Assembly (NCBI GenBank): GCA_012270975.1
Contig: JAAXHH010000136.1
Location: forward strand, 23,945-87,944
From: Candidatus Latescibacterota bacterium
Lineage (GTDB): Bacteria; JAAXHH01
Direction: 5' to 3'
DNA length: 64,000 nucleotides
Shown here in pieces: positions 9,394-17,292 of the stretch; the stretch's first letter is position 1, and every line of letters begins with the position of its first letter. The notes under the pieces are model-generated. The model was not told the DNA's origin, did not search any database, and saw only the letters and a list, made by a program, of their open reading frames with translations. A program made the translations under genes and the position numbers.

Positions 9394-9849
9394 TCAACCC
9401 TCCGCCATCTTCTTGACGACAACCAGCGCCTTGGGCCAGGTCTCGTTGAAGTACTCAACAAAATCGTTAAACGTGTCGGTCTCGACCGTAAGGTGTGTGC
9501 CGCCGTCCACGTCCTTCAGCGTGTAGTTTTCAAAGGCCGGTGTCCACGATTTCACCTCGTCGCTTTCCGTATCTTCCACGCCCTGCCTGATGTAGCCAAG
9601 GTGGCGGATGGACATGAACTCGTACGGGCGGTTCTTGTCGATCGCGCTGATCATGCCGTCGTTATCCTCGGTCAGGAACCGTATCTCGCTGTCTTCGCTC
9701 CAGTCGCCCACGTAGTGCGAGCCTTCGGCAAAAACACCCGACCACTTCCTGAACGGTTCGTCGTCGAACAGGGCGTGCCAAACCTGTTCCCTCGAAGCAC
9801 CTATGGTGATTGTGTAGGTGAGTTTCTCTGTGGCATGTTGTTCAGACAT
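9394..9849 (-). CDS. SRPBCC (AHSA1-like) domain protein
   Basis: A 151-residue START/Bet v1-fold protein of the AHSA1 group. The characteristic opening is TIGASREQVWHALFDD, followed by FRKWSG and a C-terminal ETDTFNDFVEYFNETWP helix region. Members bind small hydrophobic ligands or act as Hsp90 ATPase-activator relatives in eukaryotes; bacterial ones are mostly uncharacterised. The ATG at 9849 is preceded by AGAAAGGA at good spacing, so the longer upstream open frame is not used. It faces away from the coiled-coil gene and lies downstream of gltX on the same strand. Confidence 0.83.
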   Translation of the reverse strand: MSEQHATEKLTYTITIGASREQVWHALFDDEPFRKWSGVFAEGSHYVGDWSEDSEIRFLTEDNDGMISAIDKNRPYEFMSIRHLGYIRQGVEDTESDEVKSWTPAFENYTLKDVDGGTHLTVETDTFNDFVEYFNETWPKALVVVKKMAEG

Positions 9850-9946
9850 TGGATTTCCTTTCTGTGGGATCGCCGGGGACACGGGGATCACCGATCACAA
9901 CAGGCACCAGCTCCGCCCATCCTGCACCCGAATCCGCGGCGAGGGT

Positions 9947-11425
9947 TCACCCTTCGGCCACTGCCGCTTGATCAACGATAGCCGGGAGGCGATCCTGTGC
10001 TTTTCCCAGCCGCTCGACACAGGTCACTCTTCCCAGGACGGCGATCAGGTGGAACAGGGACGGTCCAGCCATTTCGCCGGTCAGTGCCACCCGGCAGGGA
10101 TGTATGAATTGGGCGGCTTTAAGTCTGTGGCGCTCAGATAGACCCCGGATTACACCCTCCGCCGCTTCCGTATCTAATTCGTCCAGGGCTTCGAACTCGG
10201 CGCGAAGCCATCCCAAACGCTCGGTCACGGCTTCCGGCTCCTTCGCCCAATGCTTCCGCACGGCTTTCGGATTATAGGCGAAATCGTCCGTGAAGAAAAA
10301 ACGGCCCTGCACCGCGAAATCGGCCAGCGTGCGGCACCGTTCGCGAAGGAGGCCGACGACCTCCAACGCATAGTCGTGATCCCCGTCCCTGCCGTTGCCG
10401 CCGGCGACCAGGCCCGCTCGGCTCAAGTATGGCTGCGCCAGCGTCCAAAGCTCTTCATTCGACCTGGCCATGATATGCTGTCCGTTCAGCCACTCGAATT
10501 TCCGCAGGTCGAACACGGTGTCCCGCTTGTGGACCTGATCCAACGAGAAGCGCTCCATGATTTCGGCACGGGTGAAGTATTCCTGGTCGTCACCGGTCTG
10601 CCATCCCAGAAGCGAGAGAAAGTTGACCACGGCATCGGAAAGGTATCCCGCGTCCCGGTACTCGGTGACGGACACGGCGCCGTGGCGCTTCGACAGCTTC
10701 TTCTTGTCTTCCCCCAGGATGCTGGGCAGGTGGGCGAACTCGGGCACTTCCGCGCCCAGCGCCCGGAACAGTTGAATATGCTTGGGGGTGTTCGTTACGT
10801 GGTCGATGCCGCGGATGACATGGGATATGTTCATGTCCGCATCGTCGACCACCACGGCCAGATGATAGAGGGGCGTGCCGTTGGATCGGACGATGACGAA
10901 ATCGTCGATGGTCTCGTTTTCCACCGCGATCTCGCCGAGTATGCGGTCCTGGAAAACGGTTCTCCCTTCGGGGATCTTGAGCCGTATGACCGGACGGCGG
11001 CCCGCGGCTTCCAGGGCTTCGGCCTCGGAGTCCGAAATATCGGCGTATCGACGGTCGTTACGCCAGGAACGGCCCTCGGCCAGGGCCTCCTTCCGCGTCG
11101 CTTCGAGTTCTTCGGGAAGATAGTAGCAGCGGTAGGCCCTGCCCGCTTCGACCAGGGCGTCGGCCTGGGACTGGTGACGGTCGACCCGGTGGGACTGGTA
11201 AACGACTTCTTCATCCCAGTCCATGCCCAGCCACCGCAACCCGTCGAAAATCACCTCGACCCATTCCTGGCGGGAACGCTCCGTGTCGGTATCTTCGACG
11301 CGCAGCAGGAATGACCCGTGCTCTTTTCGTGCGAAAAGCCAGTTGAAAAGCGCCGTGTGGGCGACACCGATGTGGAGCAGTCCGGTGGGACTGGGGGCAA
11401 AGCGAACGCGGACGGGACGGGACAT
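9947..11425 (-). CDS. gltX: Glutamyl-tRNA synthetase
   Basis: A 492-residue class I aminoacyl-tRNA synthetase that charges tRNA-Glu (and possibly tRNA-Gln, since gatA and gatB are present in this window). It opens with VRFAPSPTGLLHIGVAHT, holding the HIGH-type motif, and has the KMSKS-type KKLSKRHGAVS near residue 255. The C-terminal anticodon-binding helical domain is complete. The residues after HIG are VAHT where most GltX proteins have GART or TART, a small variation in the ATP-binding region. The length is normal. The DUF3566-like membrane gene lies immediately upstream on the same strand. Confidence 0.96.
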   Translation of the reverse strand: MSRPVRVRFAPSPTGLLHIGVAHTALFNWLFARKEHGSFLLRVEDTDTERSRQEWVEVIFDGLRWLGMDWDEEVVYQSHRVDRHQSQADALVEAGRAYRCYYLPEELEATRKEALAEGRSWRNDRRYADISDSEAEALEAAGRRPVIRLKIPEGRTVFQDRILGEIAVENETIDDFVIVRSNGTPLYHLAVVVDDADMNISHVIRGIDHVTNTPKHIQLFRALGAEVPEFAHLPSILGEDKKKLSKRHGAVSVTEYRDAGYLSDAVVNFLSLLGWQTGDDQEYFTRAEIMERFSLDQVHKRDTVFDLRKFEWLNGQHIMARSNEELWTLAQPYLSRAGLVAGGNGRDGDHDYALEVVGLLRERCRTLADFAVQGRFFFTDDFAYNPKAVRKHWAKEPEAVTERLGWLRAEFEALDELDTEAAEGVIRGLSERHRLKAAQFIHPCRVALTGEMAGPSLFHLIAVLGRVTCVERLGKAQDRLPAIVDQAAVAEG

Positions 11426-11431
11426 GGATCG

Positions 11432-11872
11432 TCAGGATGCCTGGGAGTCTGGGCCGGCAGGGTCTGTTGACGGGGTCGAAGTATCGGTGGCGGGAGGCGT
11501 GGCGTCCGCTGGTGCATCCGCCGGCGCGGGTATGACGGAAGGTATGGTCTCCAGGGTCATGGTCACACCGCCCATCGCGCCGGCCAGCAGATTGTACAGC
11601 CAGGTGCCCAGCGAGACCACCAGGGCGCCGAGCACGGCGTACAGGATGGTCAGCACGATCCAGGCAACGACCGCGATCAGGCCCGTGGCCCCCACGATAT
11701 AACCCATCTCGTCGGGCATGCCTTCGGACATCCCCATCATACCCATGAAACTCGCCATCATCGTGATCGCCACGGCGTAAAGCGCTCCGATAACGAACCC
11801 CACGGCGCCGGCGATGAGAAAGGTAATCTTGCACGCGGACCATGGGTCGATACGCTTCAGCTGGTACCTCAT
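11432..11872 (-). CDS. DUF3566-like small membrane protein
   Basis: A 146-residue protein beginning MRYQLKRIDPWSACKITFL, which resembles the start of DUF3566 transmembrane proteins. Two or three hydrophobic helices follow, with a methionine/glycine-rich segment (SFMGMMGMSEGMPDEMG) between the first two, and the last 40 residues are an Ala/Pro/Thr-rich tail. The ATG at 11872 has GGGAG upstream; an ATG seven codons earlier is possible. It lies seven bases before gltX in the same direction and is probably co-transcribed. Function unknown. Confidence 0.7.
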   Translation of the reverse strand: MRYQLKRIDPWSACKITFLIAGAVGFVIGALYAVAITMMASFMGMMGMSEGMPDEMGYIVGATGLIAVVAWIVLTILYAVLGALVVSLGTWLYNLLAGAMGGVTMTLETIPSVIPAPADAPADATPPATDTSTPSTDPAGPDSQAS

Positions 11873-11975
11873 AAATGATGCTCCCGGTGGCATACGTGGA
11901 AGGGGCTCCCGGTTCGGCCCGGAACCCGGCGTCGGCCGTCATTCGGCCGATGAAGAACAGCGAATTGACTACGAA

Positions 11976-12063
11976 CGGAGAGGGAGGGATTCGAACCCTC
12001 GGTAGGTTTTTGACCCACAATCGCTTAGCAGGCGATCCGATTCAGCCACTCTCGCACCTCTCC
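11976..12063 (-). tRNA. tRNA-Ser (anticodon GCU)
   Basis: Read on the minus strand, acceptor arms GGAGAGG and CCTCTCC pair, with discriminator G. The anticodon stem ATCGC/GCGAT encloses loop CTGCTAA (anticodon GCT), there is a long class II variable arm, and the T-loop is GGTTCGAATCC. No CCA is encoded. The 88-base length and long variable arm fit serine. Confidence 0.95.
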
Positions 12064-12086
12064 CAAGAGATTTCCGCACCGCTGGA

Positions 12087-12173
12087 CGGTGGGGGTGGGA
12101 TTCGAACCCACGGTACCCGCAAAGGTACAACGGTTTTCAAGACCGTCTCTTTCGGCCACTCAGACACCCCACC
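12087..12173 (-). tRNA. tRNA-Ser (anticodon UGA)
   Basis: On the minus strand, acceptor GGTGGGG pairs with CCCCACC, discriminator G. The anticodon loop is CTTGAAA (anticodon TGA), with a long variable arm and T-loop GGTTCGAATCC. It lies 23 bases upstream of the tRNA-Ser(GCU) gene on the same strand, so both are probably processed from one transcript. Confidence 0.95.
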
Positions 12174-12184
12174 TGACAGGCGGC

Positions 12185-12214
12185 AATATAGGCTTATGAA
12201 ACGACATGTGTCAA
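12185..12214 (-). promoter_or_regulatory. Sigma-70 promoter of the two tRNA-Ser genes
   Basis: On the minus strand a perfect -35 TTGACA (12209-12214), an 18-base spacer and -10 TATATT (12185-12190) lie 12 bases before the 5' end of tRNA-Ser(UGA), the spacing expected for a stable-RNA promoter. The rest of the 12174-12459 gap shows no other gene. Confidence 0.78.
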
Positions 12215-12459
12215 ACTAAAACGGTGGTCAGCATCGCCTGTCGGCGGACCTGGAAGTACGACCGCGGCCCCTTGGAGCGCTTGATCTGATTTAAAGGTCT
12301 CTTTAGTTTACATTTTTAACCATTAACACAACTGAAAGTCCTTTTCTGCGGCGCATCGATTGCGAAACTCCGGGCGGAACCGCACCTGGCCTGGATTCGG
12401 AATCGACGCGGGATGTCCACAGTGAACGTGAAAAACGCCTGTGACTGGAGACGAGTTCC

Positions 12460-13806
12460 ATGAAAAAGCGAATCTGGCGATTCACCTGTTACGTACTGTT
12501 TTCCCTGTTCATAGGTACGTACCCGGCTTCCCACTACGCATCGCCAAGTGATTCAACGAACAAGGACGACCTTATCCCTGCGGACGGAACGAAATCTGCG
12601 GATGCCGCGCCGGGCGATGAAGACTGTTACGCGGAGATCGCGTCCATCGACTTCGGGGACTCGAGCGGGAAGCTTGAAAACAACCGGTTTCGCCATGTCT
12701 TCCAGTACATCGATGCGTATCCCTACTATCGTCGGGTCAGCAACGTGTATGTGGGCATCGAGACGGACAGGTACTTTCCGAAGTCGACCAGGCCGAACCG
12801 AAACTACTGGAGAATAGTGGACGGCAGAAAGGGCGTCGGCGCCGAGGGACACTACTCTCTGATCCAGGACTTCCGCGGTGAAGCGAACGTCCTGGGCGTC
12901 GCCGTCGGTATCAATGTGTCCGAAGAGTTTGCGTTTTTCTTTTACGACCGGGACAGCGATACGAACGCCAGTCACTATGCGCAGGGCGCGAGGGAGGGCC
13001 TGCTCGACGTGATGACGACCGTTGGGAACGAAGCGGTATTCATTGATGTGGTAAAAGCGTCGAGCTGGCGCATCGGCTCCAATACGAAGCTCCGAGCGTG
13101 GAGTTCGCGCTTCCTGGATTCGGACGGCGACTGGAACGAAGGGATTTACTCGAACAAGTTGTTCAGGACGGTGTACTTCATCAATAGCCAGGTGACCGTT
13201 GCGGGCGTCGAGCGTGAAGTGAACAAGATCTGCAGGCTTGCCTGGTCTCCCGTGGCCGTGACGAATTCAGACAAACTGGTACCGGCCATCGAGGCGGAAC
13301 TGGCACGACGGGCGGACCGGATACACGCGTTGCGGATCGTTGAAAACGAAGTGCCGGCATCGCGTGCGGAATGGAGGTCCGCTTTCAACAGCTTACGACC
13401 CGAGACGTTCATTCATGTGCTGACGGTCCCGAGGAGTCATTCCGGTGACTTCGGCGTGCGCACTGAAGTCGGTGAAATCGCGATCAACTTTACGCGTGAT
13501 CCTTACAGCGACCAGATCCACTACTACCCTGAAAAGGTGTGGAGGTCGGACGGAGCACAGCACAACTCCGGATTGTATCACTTCGACATTCAGGGACGTC
13601 TGTCCGTCGACGGACGGAACTTGGGATGGATCATCGACGCCAGGATCGGTACCTACTGGCGGTGCTGCGACGAGAACACCTACAATCTGAAGCACCAGAA
13701 GTTCGGGATGCAGTGGAGGAATGTCGACAGGGATGACTACCGAATGCGATGCGGGTCCAAGGAATGCGAGGTGTTCATCAGGAAGGGGATCCTGTGGTTA
13801 CGCTGA
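12460..13806 (+). CDS. Secreted protein of unknown function
   Basis: A 448-residue protein that I do not recognise. It starts with a typical signal peptide (MKKRIWRFTCYVLFSLFIGT) after a GGAG ribosome site, so it should leave the cytoplasm. The mature part is rich in aromatic and charged residues. Six or more cysteines (DCYAE, KICRL, WRCCDEN, MRCGSKEC) suggest disulfides in the C-terminal region. The section from about residue 310 (FIHVLTVPRS) to the end reads like a beta-rich domain. No catalytic motif is evident. It stands alone between the tRNA promoter region and a convergent wHTH gene, with lower GC and less biased codons than its neighbours, which may mark it as acquired. Confidence 0.75.
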   Translation: MKKRIWRFTCYVLFSLFIGTYPASHYASPSDSTNKDDLIPADGTKSADAAPGDEDCYAEIASIDFGDSSGKLENNRFRHVFQYIDAYPYYRRVSNVYVGIETDRYFPKSTRPNRNYWRIVDGRKGVGAEGHYSLIQDFRGEANVLGVAVGINVSEEFAFFFYDRDSDTNASHYAQGAREGLLDVMTTVGNEAVFIDVVKASSWRIGSNTKLRAWSSRFLDSDGDWNEGIYSNKLFRTVYFINSQVTVAGVEREVNKICRLAWSPVAVTNSDKLVPAIEAELARRADRIHALRIVENEVPASRAEWRSAFNSLRPETFIHVLTVPRSHSGDFGVRTEVGEIAINFTRDPYSDQIHYYPEKVWRSDGAQHNSGLYHFDIQGRLSVDGRNLGWIIDARIGTYWRCCDENTYNLKHQKFGMQWRNVDRDDYRMRCGSKECEVFIRKGILWLR

Positions 13807-13873
13807 GATCTCCATTGTGAATCCTCCTGTCAATCCATTTTGCTGACTTCTGATAGAAGCTGGTTTCTATACC

Positions 13874-14200
13874 TCAGCCGGATCTCTCAATCAATCGCAT
13901 CAGATTCGACACATGATCCTTCAGGCGGCGCCTGCCCTCGTCTGTGAGTTGGTACCAGGTCACGGGCCGCCTGTCCCTGAATGTCTTTTCGATCGTCAGG
14001 TACCCGGCGTCCTCGAGCTTGCGCAGGTGCGTACCGATGCTTCCGTCCTTTTCATCAAGTACCTGCTTCAGCCGGCTGAAGGACATCATTTCGTGTTTAG
14101 ACAGAAGTACGCAGATAGCGAGACGGACGCGGTGCTCAAGGAGGCCAGCCAGTGCTTCAAGTTCCTGCATGGAGGAAATGTCGGGATCAGTCGGTGGCAT
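13874..14200 (-). CDS. Winged-helix transcriptional regulator (HTH_34/ArsR-like)
   Basis: A 108-residue DNA-binding protein. A winged helix is seen at residues 15-95: LAGLLEHRVRLAICVLLSKH, then FSRLKQVLDEKDGSIGTHLR as the recognition region and GYLTIEKTFRDRRPVTWYQL as the wing. No metal-binding cysteines are present, so it is not a metal sensor of the classical ArsR type. Its start overlaps the end of the upstream membrane-protein gene by 14 bases, an arrangement in which such small regulators usually control their partner membrane protein. Confidence 0.85.
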   Translation of the reverse strand: MPPTDPDISSMQELEALAGLLEHRVRLAICVLLSKHEMMSFSRLKQVLDEKDGSIGTHLRKLEDAGYLTIEKTFRDRRPVTWYQLTDEGRRRLKDHVSNLMRLIERSG

Positions 14201-14756
14201 CAGATTTATCCCTACCGCGTAAGGCTACCACAAAGAGGGCTCCCGCTATGACGACACCCGAGGCGGTTGATCCATAACCCGGAAGGTACAGGATGATGGG
14301 GAAACAGATCCCAATTATAATACCGACCGGTATAAGACGTCGATCCAGGTGCAAACCAGCATAAAAGTAGGACAAGGCGATTAGAAGCACCGAAAAGGCG
14401 CCTATGCCGGAGCCGCTCAACTTTCCACTCGTGACCAACAAACCGCCGAGCACGCCCGCGACCACATAAGCCAGCCAGTGTTTCACCCAACGCATCCCTC
14501 TTTCCATATCCGCCTGGCCGATGCGTGCGCTGGCCCGTGAACCGAGCCACATGGAAAGGATGAATCCGACTGGAGTCGCGACCAGCCAGTACCACCTATT
14601 CCAACTCTTGTCGTCGAAGAAATCGGATATGGGAAAACCGAAGAGTATGATGACTGCCCAAAGTGCATAAATGGAACTGAAGGGGACGCTTTCCGATCGG
14701 TCCGTCGCGGCACGGACGTAAGCCACGTCTTCCCTCAGTTTATCGATGTTTGTCAT
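14187..14756 (-). CDS. Multi-pass membrane protein paired with wHTH regulator
   Basis: A 189-residue protein with about five hydrophobic segments and a short cytoplasmic head (MTNIDKLREDVAYVRAA). The ATG at 14756 has a strong AAGGAGA ribosome site; the frame is open eleven codons further upstream. It is the first gene of a two-gene unit with the winged-helix regulator. Such pairs are widespread in bacteria but the membrane partner has no assigned activity. Confidence 0.75.
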   Translation of the reverse strand: MTNIDKLREDVAYVRAATDRSESVPFSSIYALWAVIILFGFPISDFFDDKSWNRWYWLVATPVGFILSMWLGSRASARIGQADMERGMRWVKHWLAYVVAGVLGGLLVTSGKLSGSGIGAFSVLLIALSYFYAGLHLDRRLIPVGIIIGICFPIILYLPGYGSTASGVVIAGALFVVALRGRDKSDATD

Positions 14757-14794
14757 GATATTCTCCTTAACAATGAGTACTATTAACAAGAGAT

Positions 14795-14813
14795 TACTCT
14801 GAAATATAGAGTA
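14795..14813. promoter_or_regulatory. Palindromic operator candidate for the wHTH/membrane pair
   Basis: An inverted repeat TACTCT-N7-AGAGTA lies 39-57 bases upstream of the membrane-protein start codon, in an AT-rich patch that would hold the promoter. Its size and position suit autorepression by the neighbouring winged-helix protein. No binding data can be read from sequence. Confidence 0.45.
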
Positions 14814-14989
14814 TCCAGGCGCTCATGTCAATAAAAAAACGAAGTACGCTGAGTTTTATAGGGAAATGAGAGGTATTCGAAGTCGTCGCTAACCAGCTGC
14901 GGTTGGTTGGCTGGTACGCAGTTCTAGCCCGGCATCGAACCTGGTGACTGGCTTTGAACCTAGTTGCCGGCTTCGAGCTGAGCGCCTTC

Positions 14990-16489
14990 CTACACCCGTA
15001 CCGTTAGCCCGTCGTGGAGGGCGGTGCGGTAGGCTTTGAGGGCGGGGACGAAGCCCATCAGGAACCCGGCCGTCACCACGGCGCCCATGAAGAGCAGCTC
15101 GACGGATCCGGGGGGCCGGATCGGGATGAAGAGCCCTATCTGCGCTTCGACGAGGGACTGTCCTACTGAGAGCAAAACATACACCACGGCCAGCCCGGCG
15201 ATGGCCCCCGCCGCGGCCAGGCACACCGACTCGAGTACCAGCAGGGCGACGATCCGATTGGGACCGGCTCCGACGGCGCGAAGGATCGCCATTTCCCGGC
15301 GGCGCTCGTTGAGCGACGTGTAAAGCGAAACGAGCATGCCCAGCAGCCCCACCAGCACGACGAATATAGTCACCAGCCGCAGGCCCGTCTCGGCGTTACC
15401 CAGGCTCCGCCACATCTCGTTCAGGGCGACGCCGGGGATCACGGCCATCATCGGCTCATCCTCGAAGTCGTTGATCTCGCGCTGCAGCATGAGCACGTCC
15501 CGGCGGTCGGTCGTACCCACGAAGAACGAGGTCACCTGGGTAACTTCGACATCCTCGATCGAGAGTTCCGCCTCCTCGTGGACATGGCCGTCGTCCACCG
15601 GGGCCGCCTCGGCCTCCTCCTCCTCGTCGTGGACGTGTCCGTCGTTCTCGTCGGCCGGGTCTGCCTCCGCTTCTTCCTCGTGGGCATGTCCGTCAACCGC
15701 GACAGCCATCCCTTCCGCTTCCTCGTGCGCGTGTCCATCGTCTGTCTGCTCTGTCACGTCCTCGTGGACGTGTCCGTCGTCCGCCGGGGCTACCTCCGCC
15801 TCTGCCTCGTTCTCGTGGACGTGCCCGTCGTCCGCTGCCGGCGACGCACCTTCCTCCAGGTGGATAGCCTCCATACCCTCGAGGGTCACGTAGAGGGCGC
15901 GGTCAACGGGGGTGAACGTCTTGGCGAGGATGCCCACGACCGTAAAGGGCATGTGGTCGTGGACCAGGAAGCCCACCTCGCCGATCCCGTGGGTCACCGC
16001 GATCTCGTCGCCCAGCCCGTAGTTCAACTCTTCCGCCACGTCTGCGCCCAGGGTCACGTCGTACAGGCCTTCGCTCGCCCGGCCTTCAGCCAGTGCGATT
16101 TCCTGGCCGCCACGGTAGCGATAGCGGTGATAGAAGTCGTCATTCGTTCCGATGACCCGGAATCCTCTGTGGCTGTCCCCCAGGCTGTAGGGGATGGTCC
16201 ACGCGACGGCCGGATGATCCGCCCACTGCCGGTAGGCCTCCCACGAGACGTTCTCCGTCGGCGCGCCCATGCCGAAGACCGAATACAGCAGCAACTGGAT
16301 CGTGCCGCCCTTGGTACCCACGATCAGGTCGGTCTGGCTGATGGTGTTGGAGAAGCTCTCGCGCATGCCCACGCGCACGTTTTCAACGCCGATCAGAAGG
16401 GCGACGCTGAGGGCGATGGAGCCCACCGTGAGCGAGGTGCTGAAGACGCGGTTGCGAAGCGACTTGAGCGCGAGGTCCAAAACCAGCAT
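14990..16489 (-). CDS. MacB/FtsX-type ABC permease with histidine-repeat extracytoplasmic domain
   Basis: A 499-residue permease. Helix 1 (residues about 17-36) is followed by a large extracytoplasmic domain, then three C-terminal helices with the FtsX-type loop NERRREMAILRAVGAGPNRI. Within the extracytoplasmic part, residues 213-308 form an Asp/Glu/Ala-rich insert with six DGHxH motifs (at about 221, 238, 251, 266, 283 and 300), a likely zinc or other transition-metal binding region. The ATG at 16489 overlaps the ATPase stop as TAATG, so the two are translationally coupled. With the DUF3299 gene it resembles the Zur-regulated PA4063-PA4066/Zrg zinc systems known from Pseudomonas and Vibrio. 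The substrate assignment is inference. Confidence 0.88.
   Translation of the reverse strand: MLVLDLALKSLRNRVFSTSLTVGSIALSVALLIGVENVRVGMRESFSNTISQTDLIVGTKGGTIQLLLYSVFGMGAPTENVSWEAYRQWADHPAVAWTIPYSLGDSHRGFRVIGTNDDFYHRYRYRGGQEIALAEGRASEGLYDVTLGADVAEELNYGLGDEIAVTHGIGEVGFLVHDHMPFTVVGILAKTFTPVDRALYVTLEGMEAIHLEEGASPAADDGHVHENEAEAEVAPADDGHVHEDVTEQTDDGHAHEEAEGMAVAVDGHAHEEEAEADPADENDGHVHDEEEEAEAAPVDDGHVHEEAELSIEDVEVTQVTSFFVGTTDRRDVLMLQREINDFEDEPMMAVIPGVALNEMWRSLGNAETGLRLVTIFVVLVGLLGMLVSLYTSLNERRREMAILRAVGAGPNRIVALLVLESVCLAAAGAIAGLAVVYVLLSVGQSLVEAQIGLFIPIRPPGSVELLFMGAVVTAGFLMGFVPALKAYRTALHDGLTVRV
15566..15853 (-). repeat. Six-unit DGHxH coding repeat
   Basis: This stretch of the permease gene encodes six copies of D-G-H-(V/A)-H-(E/D) spaced 13-17 residues apart in an acidic linker. 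The DNA units (on the plus strand, variants of TCGTGGACATGGCCGTCGTC) are similar but not identical. Each HxH pair in an acidic setting is a classic soft-to-borderline metal site. Confidence 0.88.
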
Positions 16490-17172
16490 TAAAGCACCGC
16501 CTTGTTGACGTCGGGGAGCGAGATGGCGCGGGAGAACATGCCCTCCAGGGCGCGGTCGTGACTTACGAACACCAGCGTTGCGCCGGCGCGCTCGCACTCC
16601 TGGAAGAGCAGTTCGAGGAAGTCCTCGCGGCGATCGAAATCCAGGGAGGAGGTCGGCTCATCGGCGACGATGAGTTCCGGCGCCCCGATGAGTGCGCGGC
16701 AGGCCGCCACCCGCTGTTGCTGGCCCACCGAGAGTTCGGTCACCGGCTTGTTCAGCAGATCGCCGATGTGGAGATGACCGGCTAGCTGTGCGGCCGACTC
16801 CTTCACGCCCGCGCCGTCCAGCCGGGCACGGCGCCCCGCGTGCATACGCACAGGCAGGGTGATGTTGTCGAGCACCGACAGGTAGGGGATGAGGTTGAAC
16901 ATCTGGAAGACATAGCCGATGTGCTCCGCCCGGAAGGCATCCCGCTGTGGGCCCGAAAGTGAGCCGAGGTCTTCGCCCAGCACCGTAACCTCGCCCTCGT
17001 TCGCTTCCAGGACCCCCGCCAGCACGCCGAGCAGCGTCGTCTTGCCGCTGCCGCTGGGGCCGAACAGGAACGCGCGCGTCCCCCGCTCGAGGGTCAGCTC
17101 GGGGATGTCCAGCACCCAGGGGCCTTTGCCGTAGCGGAAGCGCAGGTTCCGGATGTCGATGGCAAGGCTCAT
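16489..17172 (-). CDS. ABC transporter ATP-binding protein (MacB/LolD type)
   Basis: A 227-residue ATPase with Walker A FGPSGSGKTT, signature LSVGQQQRV (LSVGQ in place of LSGGQ) and Walker B LIVADEPTSSLD. It belongs to the LolD/MacB group that works with FtsX-like permeases as mechanical transducers and not as classical importers. It is coupled to the downstream permease by a one-base TAATG overlap. Upstream lies the DUF3299 gene, 120 bases away with a probable terminator between. Confidence 0.93.
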   Translation of the reverse strand: MSLAIDIRNLRFRYGKGPWVLDIPELTLERGTRAFLFGPSGSGKTTLLGVLAGVLEANEGEVTVLGEDLGSLSGPQRDAFRAEHIGYVFQMFNLIPYLSVLDNITLPVRMHAGRRARLDGAGVKESAAQLAGHLHIGDLLNKPVTELSVGQQQRVAACRALIGAPELIVADEPTSSLDFDRREDFLELLFQECERAGATLVFVSHDRALEGMFSRAISLPDVNKAVL

Positions 17173-17201
17173 TTATAGCCTATCCCTGCGAAACGTCGTT
17201 C

Positions 17202-17240
17202 AAAAAAAACCGCGCGTCCCGGTAAAATCGAGTGCGCGCG
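17202..17240 (-). terminator. Rho-independent terminator between DUF3299 and ABC genes
   Basis: On the minus strand a CGCGCG/CGCGCG stem (17235-17240 and 17211-17216) with an 18-base loop is followed by a run of eight T. It lies after the DUF3299 stop and before the ATPase start, so it could end or attenuate transcription into the ABC genes. The loop is long, which lowers confidence. Confidence 0.5.
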
Positions 17241-17292
17241 CTGAGTGCATGATGGAGACTGCGTCGTGCCTTGCAGGCATCCGCGTCACGGA

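Noticed and set aside
14911..14980. Degenerate roughly 20-base repeats after the histidine-repeat permease gene
   Set aside because: Only about 14 of 19 bases match between units; could be chance in GC-rich intergenic DNA.
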